This document shows, piece by piece, positions 9,861 through 19,565 of a stretch of 64,000 nt of DNA. Numbering within the stretch: the stretch's first letter is position 1; each line of letters opens with the position of its first letter. Origin of the DNA: Flavobacteriales bacterium (GTDB taxonomy: Bacteria > Bacteroidota > Bacteroidia > Flavobacteriales_F > PHOS-HE28); contig JADJAA010000003.1 of NCBI GenBank assembly GCA_016704485.1, forward strand, positions 1-64,000, written 5' to 3'. The notes beneath the pieces were generated by a model that was given only the letters and a program-made list of their open reading frames with translations, was not told the DNA's origin and ran no database searches. Both the position numbers and the translations under genes were made by a program.

Positions 9861-10858
9861 AGGTGATCCCATTTACGCTTTGCACGGAACGTTAGCCAAC
9901 TTCCACCAACTACTTGATCGGCAATGACCGTTTGACGTTCTTGCTGTTCTGTGCTGAGCAAATGCGCATCAGCATGGCGTGTTGAAAGGAACATCCGCAT
10001 TGCGTTGAACCTTCGTTCAGAGTGAATTACCCTGTTCCATTTCAAAAGAAACTCTACGACCATCCGCGAGACACGACCCTGCTCTGCCATGCTTACCGGT
10101 ATGCCCCGCAAGCCATTGGGCAGTTCATGCCCGACAGAGAGTAGCTGCGCCAGATCCTGAAGCTCCACTGCACAACATAACCCGTGCAGCACACCGGCCA
10201 TTTCGTCCACGAATGCGTCGGGCACCGTGTCCGTTTTACTGTCTTCATGCATTCTGAATAATGCAAGCCGTACCGGTTCTATGCGCAACTGATCCGTTCC
10301 GTATCGAAATAGGAATTGCAGCCATAGTTCGTAGTCCATCACATAGTTGAGTGCCTCGTCCACACCACCGATCCCGTTCACTTTATCCAACGCGTAAAAG
10401 GTGGATTGCTGAGCGATCTTCGGAGAGTAATAAAGCGCTTCGGTATCCGACGGATCATCTAAAGGTGAAGGCTCTTCGGAACCATCTTTTTGACGGACCA
10501 TGCGAATTCCTTCGAAGATCAGTAGCTCGGGATCCTGCGCAAAAGCTTCCGATACGGTATGCAGCGCATCTGGCAATAACGCATCATCACTGTTGATCCA
10601 GCCGAATATGGAACCGGTTGCATGTTCCAACCCCTTGTTGATCGCATGGCTCTGGCCCCGGTCCTTTTCACTACACCACCAATGAAGCTGATCGGCACGT
10701 TCACGTATGATGCGTTCGCTGCCATCCGTACTTCCACCGTCCACGACAATGTGTTCCGTGATGGCACGGCTTTGGGAACTTACCGAAGCAATGCATTCCG
10801 GCAAGTAGGCGGCTTGCTGAAAACTTGGGGTTATGATGGAGATGACCGGTAAGCTCAT
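9851..10858 (-). CDS. Family 2 glycosyltransferase
   Basis: An intact 335-residue GT-A enzyme. It shows ISIITPSFQQAAYL, VVDGGSTDGS, then FGWINSDDALLP, which is the WINSDD variant of the metal-binding motif seen in the WcaA/GumK-like subgroup that trims or extends capsular chains, and YVMDYELWLQF as the acceptor-side motif. The C-terminal 90 residues are basic and helical. It overlaps the start of the two-domain enzyme downstream by 10 bases. It follows the broken glycosyltransferase upstream by 37 bases if that gene ends at 10895. Confidence 0.85.
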   Translation of the reverse strand: MSLPVISIITPSFQQAAYLPECIASVSSQSRAITEHIVVDGGSTDGSERIIRERADQLHWWCSEKDRGQSHAINKGLEHATGSIFGWINSDDALLPDALHTVSEAFAQDPELLIFEGIRMVRQKDGSEEPSPLDDPSDTEALYYSPKIAQQSTFYALDKVNGIGGVDEALNYVMDYELWLQFLFRYGTDQLRIEPVRLALFRMHEDSKTDTVPDAFVDEMAGVLHGLCCAVELQDLAQLLSVGHELPNGLRGIPVSMAEQGRVSRMVVEFLLKWNRVIHSERRFNAMRMFLSTRHADAHLLSTEQQERQTVIADQVVGGSWLTFRAKRKWDHLWR

Positions 10859-10894
10859 TCGTGGGTGTGCAAGTTACTCGAGTCCGATCCTTTC

Positions 10895-11900
10895 TCAACC
10901 TCTCCGCATCCAGCGTCTGAGCGTGACCTTCATTAAGTACACGAGTCGATCCATCGGCCATCTTCCGGATAGCCGCATGTGGGTCAAGGCAGGACCAATT
11001 CCATCGTCCGCCAAGAGGGTAATACGCCGTGTCCCAAGAGTATTCAACATGCTTTTCGAACAGATCAACCGGAAATAGCTCGCGTGACCGGTTCATGGCG
11101 ATCAATTTGGATCTCCAATTCCACAGGGATCTGACCCGCTCACTGTTGAATGTTCCTTTCTTGAGTTTGTGGAACATGAGCTGTAAGACGAATTCCTCAT
11201 CCGTAGCTGAAATACCATATGATCCGAAAACATAGCGACAAACCTGCTCTTTGTCGTGTACCGGGTCTCTTCCATGGCGTTGGTTCTGCTCCCCAATGCG
11301 GTAGTTCAACAACGGCTCCGGTAAGTTCGCGAACTGCGTGTACTTACTCAGCCCTACCATAAAAACATAATCTTCGCCGGGAAGGTGCCAAGCCTCGTTG
11401 CTTCGCAGATGGTTGTCCATGATGACCGACCGTCGAATTATGCAAGATCCATAAAGGACTGGATCCGTGAACAACAACTTAGCACGGCATTCCTCATCGG
11501 TAGAGGGCCAATATCCTGATTCCTGACGGTCCCCGAAATAATATACCGCAGTACCGGAGACACCAACTTCCGGATGCGCATCCATGAAGGCGACCTGCTT
11601 CATTAACCGCTCAGGGTGTGCCGTGTCGTCCGCATCCAGGACCGCAATGTATTCGCCTCTCGCCGCTTCATATCCTCGGTTGGCAGCGGCGGCTCGCCCA
11701 CCATTCTTCGCAGCCGAGATCAAGCGGATCCGCGGGTCTGTCATTGCTTTAACCTTTGCTGGCCCGTCATCGATACTAGCATCATCTATTACCAGTACTT
11801 CAAGATCATAGTAGGTTCCTTGTAGGATGCTCTCAACGGCCTCTTCAACGTAATCGCTTTTGTTGTAGAGGGTAATAAGTACGGTGACTCTTACCTGTAT
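10895..11900 (-). pseudogene. Family 2 glycosyltransferase, frameshifted and without a standard start
   Basis: Family 2 homology begins at about 11897 (VRVTVLITLYNKSDYVEEAV, VLVIDDAS), well upstream of the first ATG at 11744. The codons between the preceding in-frame TGA (11927-11925) and this region contain no ATG, GTG or TTG; only ATT (11921) or ATA (11900) are available. The catalytic VLDADDTAHPERL and GEDYVFMVGL motifs are intact. Near 10955-10985 the frame shifts: the alternative frame ends MKVTLRRWMRRG at a TGA at 10895, leaving a sensible 37-base gap to the next gene. Without the shift the open frame runs 158 bases into that gene. Either a pseudogene or two small sequence errors. Confidence 0.65.
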
Positions 11901-11953
11901 GGTGGAAGGATGTGGTCTAATGCTTCAACCGACAAATATTATGGGCATTCAAG

Positions 11954-12995
11954 CTATACGCGTAGGTGTAGGAATAGGAGGGAAATACCCTTAAGTTTCC
12001 AAAGTATGGCATAAAGCAAATACGATATGCGCTTTAACAAATATGAGATCCTGGAACCGGCCCCGAACATAAGGTCGAACCAAGCGTGGATGGTATCAAC
12101 CTTTTTCCATTGTGCAGGACTTGTTAGGAGTTGTTTTGTCGCACTTCGTTTCTCCGCTTTCGTTGATGCACTTTTTACTGCGCCAAAGATCGGCAGGCTT
12201 TTAAACTCTTGATCCGCGTTGATCGGCACCTTCTCTCTCCGCCCATTTCAAGAGGAACTTGTTATACTGCCAACGCCTTCGAGCAGACCTTGCATTGGCC
12301 GTAATGCGGTTATCTCCATGTACACCACGTAATGCAACGGCCCGATCAATACTTCCAGCGTACAATCTCAGATAGTAGGACATGCGAACGATGAATTCGG
12401 AATCCTCATGCATAGCCATTCCTTCCCGCAACAACAGTGGCATTTTATCCAATGCGCTTTTCTTTACTGTAAAGCCATCCAAAGAAAAATTACCAAAATC
12501 GTGGATCGGCGCCCCTACCCCCATGAATACTTCAAAGAGTCGTTCCGGCGGTACCGCAACCCGCACAGTGGTCAATTCACTGGAAAAGACCTTACCGAAC
12601 ATTTCTCGGCCTTGATCATCGTAATAATGTACACCTATAGCGCCATACACACCGTCCGCATCCGGATGTTCTTGGAATAACTTCCGATCCATTGCAAAAC
12701 GATCCGGCACGAAAAGGTCATCCGCATCCAGAAAAGCTATGTATTCATGCTTTGCTAGCTCAATTCCCAGGTTCCTTGATGCCGAAACACCTTTATTCAA
12801 CCCATTCAAGTGACGATAACATGAGATCCGCGCGTCATTCTTAGCCAAGTCATCACATAGGATCTGAGACCCGTCGGAGGAGCCGTCATCGACCAGTACC
12901 ACTTCAGCAACCTCTTGCACTGCCAATGCCGATTTGACCGCTGCTTCCAAAAAGCGTACAGCATTGAAGACGGGAATGATCACGGAAACATTCAT
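11954..12995 (-). pseudogene. Family 2 glycosyltransferase, frameshifted
   Basis: The N-terminal part (12995 down to about 12230) is a typical GT-A enzyme: VSVIIPVFNA, VLVDDGSSDGS, FLDADDLFVPDR. It stops prematurely after AEREGADQRGSRV. Moving one frame at about 12232 continues as VPINADQEFKSLP for another 90 residues, rich in hydrophobic and basic residues near the end, giving about 346 residues, a normal length. The separate downstream frame has only a GTG start inside the same motif, so one gene with an indel is the simplest reading. This is the first gene of the - strand run; a divergent promoter region of about 220 bases separates it from the paralog at 13217. Confidence 0.65.
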
Positions 12996-13164
12996 ACGGA
13001 AAGAGCTTTCGGGCCATCAAGGAATCCACAGAAATTCGAACTGATTCGATCGGTCATATTCATAACATACGATCACTCGATCAAGGCGTTAAAAGTAGGG
13101 AACCTTGAAATGAGACGGGCTACCTTGTCCTCATTATGGACTGCAAAGTAAACTATGTATGTTC

Positions 13165-13172
13165 TATTTTTG
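13165..13172 (+). promoter_or_regulatory. Candidate Bacteroidota -7 box (TATTTTTG)
   Basis: Matches the TAnnTTTG consensus exactly and lies 44 bases before the ATG at 13217 in the divergent intergenic region. No clear TTG -33 box is visible at the expected distance, so support is moderate. Confidence 0.35.
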
Positions 13173-13216
13173 TGCTGGACGTTCGATTCCATAGAACCTC
13201 ATTCCAGTAACAGTTC

Positions 13217-14008
13217 ATGCCCCGAATTTCGTTATTCTCATTGTTGATCTTGATCGTGCTCACCTGTTCCGGACAATTGGACGTTCCGGTGCGTATCGAA
13301 CTTAATGGCTTACAGTCCGGAGATCGACAGATCTCCGGACTGGCGTTTCCGGCTACTCCCGATGCCGCAATGAGTGCCGAAGCAGTACGTTCCAACTCGA
13401 CCACATTTACACAGGTGAGCGGAACTTCCATACTTTCTGGTGATCTGAATCCGCCAATATCGAGTTATGCTGCCGGGCTTGTTGTACAAGTCGTACCGCT
13501 TAGTGCCAATTGGTCCAATGCGCAATTGAACCTGAACAGCTTAGGGTCGCGACCTATTCATAAAGCCGGTGTGATGTCACTGGATAGTGCAGACCTTTGG
13601 CCATCAGTGCCTACACAAATGATCTATGATGGTCAAAATTTCATCATACTTGGCACAGTATCGATTCCATGTAAAGCCGGGTTTCATGTCGGAGGACGGG
13701 AGTATTGTATTGAAGACTCCAGCAGAAGCCCACTCACATTCTCTAATGCAGCAATAGCCTGCAATGATATTGGTGCGAGGCTCTGCAAGAATAGTGAATG
13801 GGTATACGCATGTCGATCGGAGCCATCCTTTTTCCTTCTGTTCTCGATTACGAATGGGTGGATGATGCCGCGAACAGCTTGAAACAATGGCAAACAGGTT
13901 GGTTATGGTTTTAATGGCATGAATGCCGAGCTGGGGTTCGGGTGTGAACGCGGATTCTCTGTTACGCCTAATACACTAACACGTTTCAGATGCTGTATGA
14001 CCCGATGA
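13217..14008 (+). pseudogene. Secreted Cys-rich lectin-like paralog 2, frameshifted
   Basis: Starts with a signal peptide (MPRISLFSLLILIVL, ending CSGQ) and the family opening LDVPVRIELNGLQSGDRQISGL. The middle carries the collar-like pattern ending MIYDGQNFIILG. The cysteine domain follows: GARLCKNSEWVYAC. The frame breaks near 13845, after which DYEWVDDAANS is in another frame. It breaks again near 13900, from which GFNGMNAELGFGC leads to RFRCCMTR and a TGA at 14006-14008. That stop overlaps the ATG of the next paralog (ATGA), which supports the reconstructed end. Function unknown; predicted extracellular. Confidence 0.65.
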
Positions 14009-14784
14009 GGTGTAATTGTGCCCTGTTGCTTACCCTGTTGTCCGGTCAACTTCTCTGCGGGCAGGTCGCTATGGATGTTCCCATACGAACCTCGGGAAGT
14101 ACCAACGAGCGTGCGATCGACGGATTAGAGGAACCTGCTTCAGCAACCTCGGCGGTCAACGTAAGAGCATCTGTCGTTCATGGCGGTTTTACTTGGTGCA
14201 ACGTGATCACAATCACCGATACGATTGAACTCGCTCCTGAGCCGGCGGTAACTGAGTTGAATAATGGTCTTCTATTGCGATTCCTCGCCAACGCGAATGC
14301 ACACGGTGATATTTATATCAAGTGCGTTTCCAATCTTCCTGCCATCCCTTTGAAAAGACCTGATGGGGCTAAACCGGCAGTGGGTCAAATTGAGGCCGGA
14401 ACCGTTTGTGAGATCATTTTCGCTAATGGTGTATTCACTTTAACCAATGCTTCTGGCGCGAATTGTCCGCAGGGGTTCCTAGCAGCTACGGAAAGATTGT
14501 GTTTGGAAGTTCAACCGGTGCCGACCATGCTTTTTCACCCTGCCAGGGACCGATGCGCTGCACTTGGAGGCAAACTTTGTACTTGGAGCGAGTTCGTCGT
14601 CGGCTGTAATGTTCTTGGCAGCCAGTTGCTAGGCTTGTTCACCGATTGGGAATGGATCGATGATACCTCTAACCATGCCCATACCACGGATAGGGCTGGT
14701 AGATTTACCTGTGGCAGTATGTCCAACACTGGCCTTTTCGATACCGTGACCAGTAATAGTCGCTGTTGTTTTCACCCAAGATGA
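14005..14784 (+). CDS. Secreted Cys-rich lectin-like paralog 3 (intact)
   Basis: The only intact copy of the family, 259 residues. Residues 1-20 are a signal peptide (LLLTLLSGQLLCGQ). DVPIRTSGSTNERAIDGL is the family N-terminal motif. Residues about 85-150 show the tail-fibre/collar-like rhythm (NNGLLLRFL, DIYIK, EIIFANGVFTLTN). The C-terminal domain has C154, C166, C184 and C192, KLCTWSEF at 190-197, WEWIDDTSNHAHT at 215-227, C236 and RCCF at 253-256. The even spacing of cysteines suggests disulfides outside the cytoplasm. The start at 14005 overlaps the previous stop, and the end overlaps the next ATG, so expression is translationally coupled. The RLC-x-W-x-E-W ... FRCC pattern resembles compact C-type-lectin/FGE domains (inference). 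Confidence 0.75.
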   Translation: MRCNCALLLTLLSGQLLCGQVAMDVPIRTSGSTNERAIDGLEEPASATSAVNVRASVVHGGFTWCNVITITDTIELAPEPAVTELNNGLLLRFLANANAHGDIYIKCVSNLPAIPLKRPDGAKPAVGQIEAGTVCEIIFANGVFTLTNASGANCPQGFLAATERLCLEVQPVPTMLFHPARDRCAALGGKLCTWSEFVVGCNVLGSQLLGLFTDWEWIDDTSNHAHTTDRAGRFTCGSMSNTGLFDTVTSNSRCCFHPR

Positions 14785-15561
14785 AAGTAGTATATATCGC
14801 CTCACTGCTTTGTGTTTTGTCCAATGCGCCGTGCCTTGGGCAATTACGAATAGATAAACCCGTTCTTTTGACAGGTTCAGCAACCGCAGATAGACAAGTC
14901 ACGGGTCTAACTCCTTATACTGCGCCTGGGGATGCGCTTATTGCGAGCGAAGAACAATCCGGCACATTACGTTTCGTTGACGATGTCCAAGGCAATAACT
15001 GGCAAGTGTCACTTAACTCGTTGGATGTTGCTCTGCAGCCGGGAACACAGCTCGTGATCGTTCCTCCCTCAATCGCGAACGGCGCTATTACTGTTCAAGT
15101 CGGTAGTGACGGGCCATACTCCTTAGAATGGAAACAGGGCGTTGCGGTGTTAGGCCAGGATATCCCCTCGGGTATGATCATATCAGCAGTATTCGATGGG
15201 AACGCTTTCCAAGTTCTGAATGGCAGGGTGCATCGCTCTAAAGATTGCATAAGTGGCATGGTACCGGTTAGTACACAATTTTGCGTTGATACGCTCCAAC
15301 GAACTACGACAGATTTTTTCGTGGCTTCCTTGACCTGCGCAGCGGAAAACAAACGATTGTGTACTTGGGCCGAGTCCGTTTCTGCTTGTACGAATGGTGC
15401 TCAATTAGGTATACTTTCACCCAGTACAGATTATGAATGGGTGGATGACAGCGAATGAATTGTTGAATCTTAAGGTGTTCCGCTATATTCAATGCGACGG
15501 AGCGAGTACTCGGAATTCTACGACATCTACTGCGCCATACCGGTGTTGTTATACACGGTAG
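14781..15561 (+). pseudogene. Secreted Cys-rich lectin-like paralog 4, single frameshift
   Basis: Begins at the ATG at 14781, overlapping the previous TGA. A signal peptide (residues 1-20, ending CLGQ), then LRIDKPVLLTGSATADRQVTGL. The middle segment (VSLNS, ANGAITVQVGSDGPYSLEW, GQDIPSGMIISAVFDGNAF) is the clearest match to phage tail-fibre/collar repeats, which read GAxTLxVNG... AGDIPAGxxVxVxYDGxxFQL. RLCTWAESVSAC and DYEWVDDS follow, then the frame is lost at about 15450. In another frame ANELLNLKVF leads to YRCCYTR and a TAG at 15559-15561. Restoring the frame gives about 260 residues. Confidence 0.68.
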
Positions 15562-15636
15562 ACCGTGAATGCATGGTGTGTGTACTGTGCGACACCTTGT
15601 AGCATTTGCATTAGAAAAATTTATTGATGATCTTGA

Positions 15637-16354
15637 ATGAAGATTCGCATAGTACCCATACCGAACCACTCTCGTTATCTCCATATCGAACCAAAATACG
15701 GCTATGGTAAAATTATTGTCCCCGTTGGTTGTGACTGTCACCCGGCCTATGTATTGGAAAAACTCAATATTAGAATACAAAGCCTACCCTTCGATTGGCT
15801 GGATATTGAACCAGTGAACTGTCTTTCTTATGTGCACCAGAACTTGGCAAACAAGTTCCAAATGTTCGTAGCTGACCCGATCAGGAACGAAAAAGGGAAC
15901 ATAATTTCCCGTGCTTATCCTTCGGCAGAGTTTCTTCATGAAAAGGATCTTATTGAAAGCTTGGCTGACCAACAAAAGATGCAACGTAGGGCATTGCGCC
16001 TTATGGACCTTTACGGCAAAGAACCTTGCGCTTTTATGCACAATATCCCCAGCCGAGCCCTATCATCCATCGGCAATATCGAACAAATATCGGATCATAT
16101 CCAACGCTTCATGGATCTCATTAAACCATCAGATACACTACATATTTACATTCGATACGATGAATCATTGGAAGAAAACAGATCACACTGTGAATTATTG
16201 AAGATTAAAAGAATACCCGCGTGTTATTGTTGCCGATCGCATTCGTCACAAAGGAAGGAGCGGTATTTGGGGAGACCCGGAACAATACCTGATCTATTGC
16301 GGAGCATCAGGATCGAAATCCATCGTAAATTCCCTAAAAGTTTTTGTGAAGTGA
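15637..16354 (+). pseudogene. DUF1796-like putative cysteine peptidase, frameshifted near the 3' end
   Basis: The N-terminal region VPVGCDCHPAYVLEKL followed by LPFDWLD matches the DUF1796 (papain-like, putative cysteine peptidase) pattern, in which the Cys after G and a later His and Asp are the presumed catalytic residues. The family is often found in glycan and capsule clusters; its substrate is unknown. The open frame runs to 16425, but from about 16210 the sensible sequence is in another frame (YPRVIVADRIRHKGRSGIWG, then YLIYCGASGSKS) ending at a TGA at 16352-16354. The gene is probably about 238 residues with a single indel near the AAAA run at 16206-16209. It follows the lectin-like cassette by 75 bases on the same strand. 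Confidence 0.6.
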
Positions 16355-16442
16355 TCGTGATCTTAGTTCTACGAATGAGTCGTTCAACTCGGATCATGCA
16401 GGACCGAGCCACTTACGATTCTTGAAGACCCAAAGATCATTC

Positions 16443-17366
16443 TCATAAAAAAGTAGGACCTACCCGTAGACTCTTTTTTCTATTGTCCAGCACTTTATCA
16501 ATTGGCGTATCCAACAATACCTTGCGCTTACTTAGGGCCTTCTTCAATTCAGTTCGCTGAAGTGATATCGTCCTCTGAATTATCCTGCGCACCAGGTTGC
16601 GTTTTTCTGCAACAGGATCGAGCATAGTTCGAGGGTCAGAATAGTTTAGGACCGACCTTCTCAATTCCAATACTTCCGGATCGAAGTATTTGTTCACGCT
16701 TCTTGTCTCTCGATCATGGTGAGCAATTGCCTTGGCAGAAACACCAATTAGAAAGCCGTGATAAGCACATCGCTGAATGTAATTATCATCTTCACCATAA
16801 TGGAAAAATGACGGGTTAAACCCTCCCACTACGTTCAGGCATCTTGCAGTGACCAACCAAACAGCTGCATTCACGAATGGCAACGGATAAGGGTCACTTT
16901 TGATCTGGCCTACTGCAAGGTCTGAATAGAATCCGGGGCATTTGGTTGGTACTACGTACTTGGAAAAATCGTAATCCAACCCAGTACCTGCCCCATTCAA
17001 GTGAATTGGACTTAGTATGCCATAGGCCGGATACTTCCTTGCACTTTCGAGCATGGTTTCCAGTGCTCCCGGCTGTAACCAAGCGTCTTGGTTCAATAGA
17101 AATACGAATTCCGCTTTGCGGTCCAACGCGATCTTCATTCCCAGATTATTCGCATGACCGAAACCCAAATTCTTTTCCGGCAGGATCAATTCAACATCAG
17201 GAAACCTAGCCTTTATCGCCTCTACTGTTCCATCCGTGCTGCCATTATCCACGACCACCGTGTGGATGGCGCCTCTCGGATCAGCAACACTTCCAAGACA
17301 ACGGTCGATCCACTGTAAACCATTGTATGTTACAACGATAACGATGATTTCTGCGTTCCGTGACAT
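16443..17366 (-). CDS. Family 2 glycosyltransferase (rhamnosyltransferase-like)
   Basis: 307 residues from the ATG at 17366. IIVIVVTYNGLQWIDRCL, VVDNGSTDGTVE, FGHANNLGM and FLLNQDAWL place it in the WcaA/RfbF-like GT2 subgroup that often transfers deoxysugars; GGFNPSFFHYGEDDNYIQR is the acceptor-side ED motif. An upstream TTG-start extension to 17420 reads into the neighbouring gene and is unlikely. It is the last gene of the pseudaminic acid operon, 43 bases after the putative pseudaminate transferase, so it may extend the same glycan. Confidence 0.85.
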   Translation of the reverse strand: MSRNAEIIVIVVTYNGLQWIDRCLGSVADPRGAIHTVVVDNGSTDGTVEAIKARFPDVELILPEKNLGFGHANNLGMKIALDRKAEFVFLLNQDAWLQPGALETMLESARKYPAYGILSPIHLNGAGTGLDYDFSKYVVPTKCPGFYSDLAVGQIKSDPYPLPFVNAAVWLVTARCLNVVGGFNPSFFHYGEDDNYIQRCAYHGFLIGVSAKAIAHHDRETRSVNKYFDPEVLELRRSVLNYSDPRTMLDPVAEKRNLVRRIIQRTISLQRTELKKALSKRKVLLDTPIDKVLDNRKKSLRVGPTFL

Positions 17367-17409
17367 CACTTTACAAACGTGTTTCGTATTTCTGCAAGCC
17401 TCCCTTGAT

Positions 17410-18476
17410 TCAATTCCCAAAGGTGCGAATATCTCTTTCCCGGAACGAATAGCTCATTTGGCTACGCGTGTCAACCCAGCTTTGAACTGCTCTCGGAGCA
17501 ATTTCCTGCATCAGATCCAAATATCCATAGACCGGCTTACCCAACTGATCCGCATACAATCCTACGCTTGATCCAGCTTGCACTATCACAACATCTGCCG
17601 ACGCACATATCGCTTCAGCTTGATCCTCATCACTTGCAACCTCTGCCCCTGGTATCTTCTCATTGAACAACCGCAATATCAGCCTGCGTTCATCATCTTT
17701 TTGATCCGGGTGGAACCGAACGAATATCTTCCTATCCGTGTGGACCAATATCTCTGCCAATTGCATGATCATCCAATAGTATTGTTCCGGATTCCAACTG
17801 GACTTTACCAATGTACGTGCTGGACCTAGAATGCAGAGAACGGAATGATCATATCGTTTCGCCAAATCGCTTGAAACAGACCAGTTGGGTTCCTGAACAA
17901 CTACGGGAACACCAATGGTGGAAAAGCTGGAACTCGAAAAACCATACGCCGCTTCAGCTCTTTTGTCGAATGGCCATTCCATGTCCCAACGACCGCGCAT
18001 TACCCACTTCTGTATCCCGGATAAATTGGGTATCATGGCCGGTATACAGTTCTTGACTTCACTATTGGGACGGTAAGCCACTATGCCTTCTTCGATATAA
18101 CTGAAGCCTACACAGGACGGGTGCGTTGCCAATAATTGATAAAGTGGCAGGATCGTGTGAGGCAAATAAACGCGGAACGTTCTGCCCATGGTCCTTTGCT
18201 TCACATACGAATCAAATTTCGTTAATGCAGCCTTGCGGACCCAGAAACGAGCGGCTAAGGGCACGGTGGGCACTTCACCGGTATCCAAGTCCCAAACATG
18301 ATCGAATTGCGATACCAGTCTGCCATGGAACCGACGACCAGCCAACACAATTACCTGGTCTTTTGTAGACCCAAATGTTCGATCACCGATCGTGTGATCT
18401 GCAACGTAACACTGGAATTTACTATGAACAAGTGCGCTTCCGTTGCGGCTCCAACTTGCTTGGACAGTGGTGTCAT
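17410..18476 (-). pseudogene. Putative CMP-pseudaminate (sialyltransferase-like) glycosyltransferase, one frameshift
   Basis: From the ATG at 18476 the frame reads MTPLSKQVGAATEAHLF to EHLGLQK and then stops. One extra A in the AAAA run near 18363-18366 would join it to DQVIVLAGRRFHGRL and the 312-residue frame below, giving about 355 residues. Three motifs of bacterial sialyltransferases are visible in order: a D/E-D/E-G motif (YIEEG, about residue 130), an HP motif (RFHPDQ, about 256), and an S-S motif (AGSSVGLYADQLGKP, about 303). In GT52/GT80/polysialyltransferase-type enzymes these bind CMP-nonulosonate and act as base and acid. Position directly after pseI makes CMP-pseudaminate the likely donor (inference). 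The frameshift sits in a homopolymer. Confidence 0.65.
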
Positions 18477-18533
18477 TTTCGTGGCAAACGTACGGTCAGC
18501 CGGATCAATAGCGGTTTCGTTGTTCTGGCGACC

Positions 18534-19559
18534 CTAATTCTTGGCTACCATTTCATCTGTGAATGGAGTGCCTTTAGTCAGGTTGATATTGACCTTCTTA
18601 CCAAGAAGTGTACGGTAGAATTTTGGATGTAATCCGTGGCCTGGTCGCACCACGCGAATGTTCTTTTCAGTGATGGAATCGCCCGCTTTCATATCCTCCG
18701 CAACAAAAATGGATCTACGGAAAACGATGCTTTTTTCTTCTGCAGGTGAGCGATCATAATTCACAGTGCCAATGGCCTGTTCCGCAATACGAACGTTGCG
18801 GACCATTTCTGCGAACTCTTCCGGTTCCAATGAAAAGGCACTATCCGGACCTGGTTCTTTCCGTGAACGGCAGAAGTGCTTTTCTATCATGGTTGCACCC
18901 AAGACCACGGCTGCAACGGGAACTGTTATACCCATGGTGTGATCGGATAATCCCACATGGGTCTTGAACCGTGTGGCCATATCCGGGATACGAGCCAAAT
19001 TAGCCTCTGAAGCTGGTGCCGGATATGAACTGGTGCATTTGAGCAATGTAAGGTCTTTACATCCATTGGTGCGCAACACTTCAACGGACTCTTCTATGTC
19101 CTGTAATGTTCCCATACCGGTGCTCATGATCACGGGCCTACCGGTTCGGGCCACTTTCGCCAACAACGGATGATGCGTTAATTCGAACGATGCGATCTTG
19201 TAATATGGTGGATCGAATTGCTCCAAAAAATCCACAGCCGTATCATCAAAGGGTGTGGAAAAACAATCTATCCCCAGCCGCTTGGCCTCTGCAAATATCG
19301 CCGGATGCCAGTCCCATGGTGTAAATGCTTGTTGATACAACTTGTACAAGGTGGTACCATCCCAAAGCGTGCCACCTTTTATGCGGAAATACTCGTTATC
19401 GCAATCCAATGTTAAGGTGTCCGCTGTGTAGGTCTGGATCTTTACGGCATCGGCTCCCGCATCTTTTGCAATGCGCACCATTTCCAATGCGGCATCCAAC
19501 GAACCGTTGTGGTTGGCGGAGATCTCGGCAATTATGTAGCACCTCTTCTGCTTTCCCAT
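18534..19559 (-). CDS. pseI: Pseudaminic acid synthase
   Basis: Condenses 2,4-diacetamido-2,4,6-trideoxy-L-altrose with phosphoenolpyruvate to pseudaminic acid. The NeuB/PseI TIM barrel is seen as CYIIAEISANHNGS, GADAVKIQTYTADT, FSTPFDDTAVDFL, YKIASFEL, STGMGTLQDI, and HFCRSRKEPGPDSAFS; the C-terminal 60 residues form the SAF/antifreeze-like domain (GDSITEKNIRVVRPG). 341 residues is normal. The segment LYKLYQQAFTPW between the first strands is characteristic of PseI rather than NeuB or LegI. It is fifth in the order pseB-C-F-G-H-I, with 7 bases between pseH and pseI. Confidence 0.93.
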   Translation of the reverse strand: MGKQKRCYIIAEISANHNGSLDAALEMVRIAKDAGADAVKIQTYTADTLTLDCDNEYFRIKGGTLWDGTTLYKLYQQAFTPWDWHPAIFAEAKRLGIDCFSTPFDDTAVDFLEQFDPPYYKIASFELTHHPLLAKVARTGRPVIMSTGMGTLQDIEESVEVLRTNGCKDLTLLKCTSSYPAPASEANLARIPDMATRFKTHVGLSDHTMGITVPVAAVVLGATMIEKHFCRSRKEPGPDSAFSLEPEEFAEMVRNVRIAEQAIGTVNYDRSPAEEKSIVFRRSIFVAEDMKAGDSITEKNIRVVRPGHGLHPKFYRTLLGKKVNINLTKGTPFTDEMVAKN

Positions 19560-19565
19560 ATCGAG

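Noticed and set aside
10701..10895. C-terminal continuation of the glycosyltransferase into the next gene
   Set aside because: The tail is out of frame with family sequence and overlaps conserved N-terminal sequence of the downstream GT2; a frameshift with a stop at 10895 fits better.
13166..13215. tRNA-like GTTCGATTCC sequence near 13180
   Set aside because: Flanking bases do not fold into an acceptor or anticodon arm.
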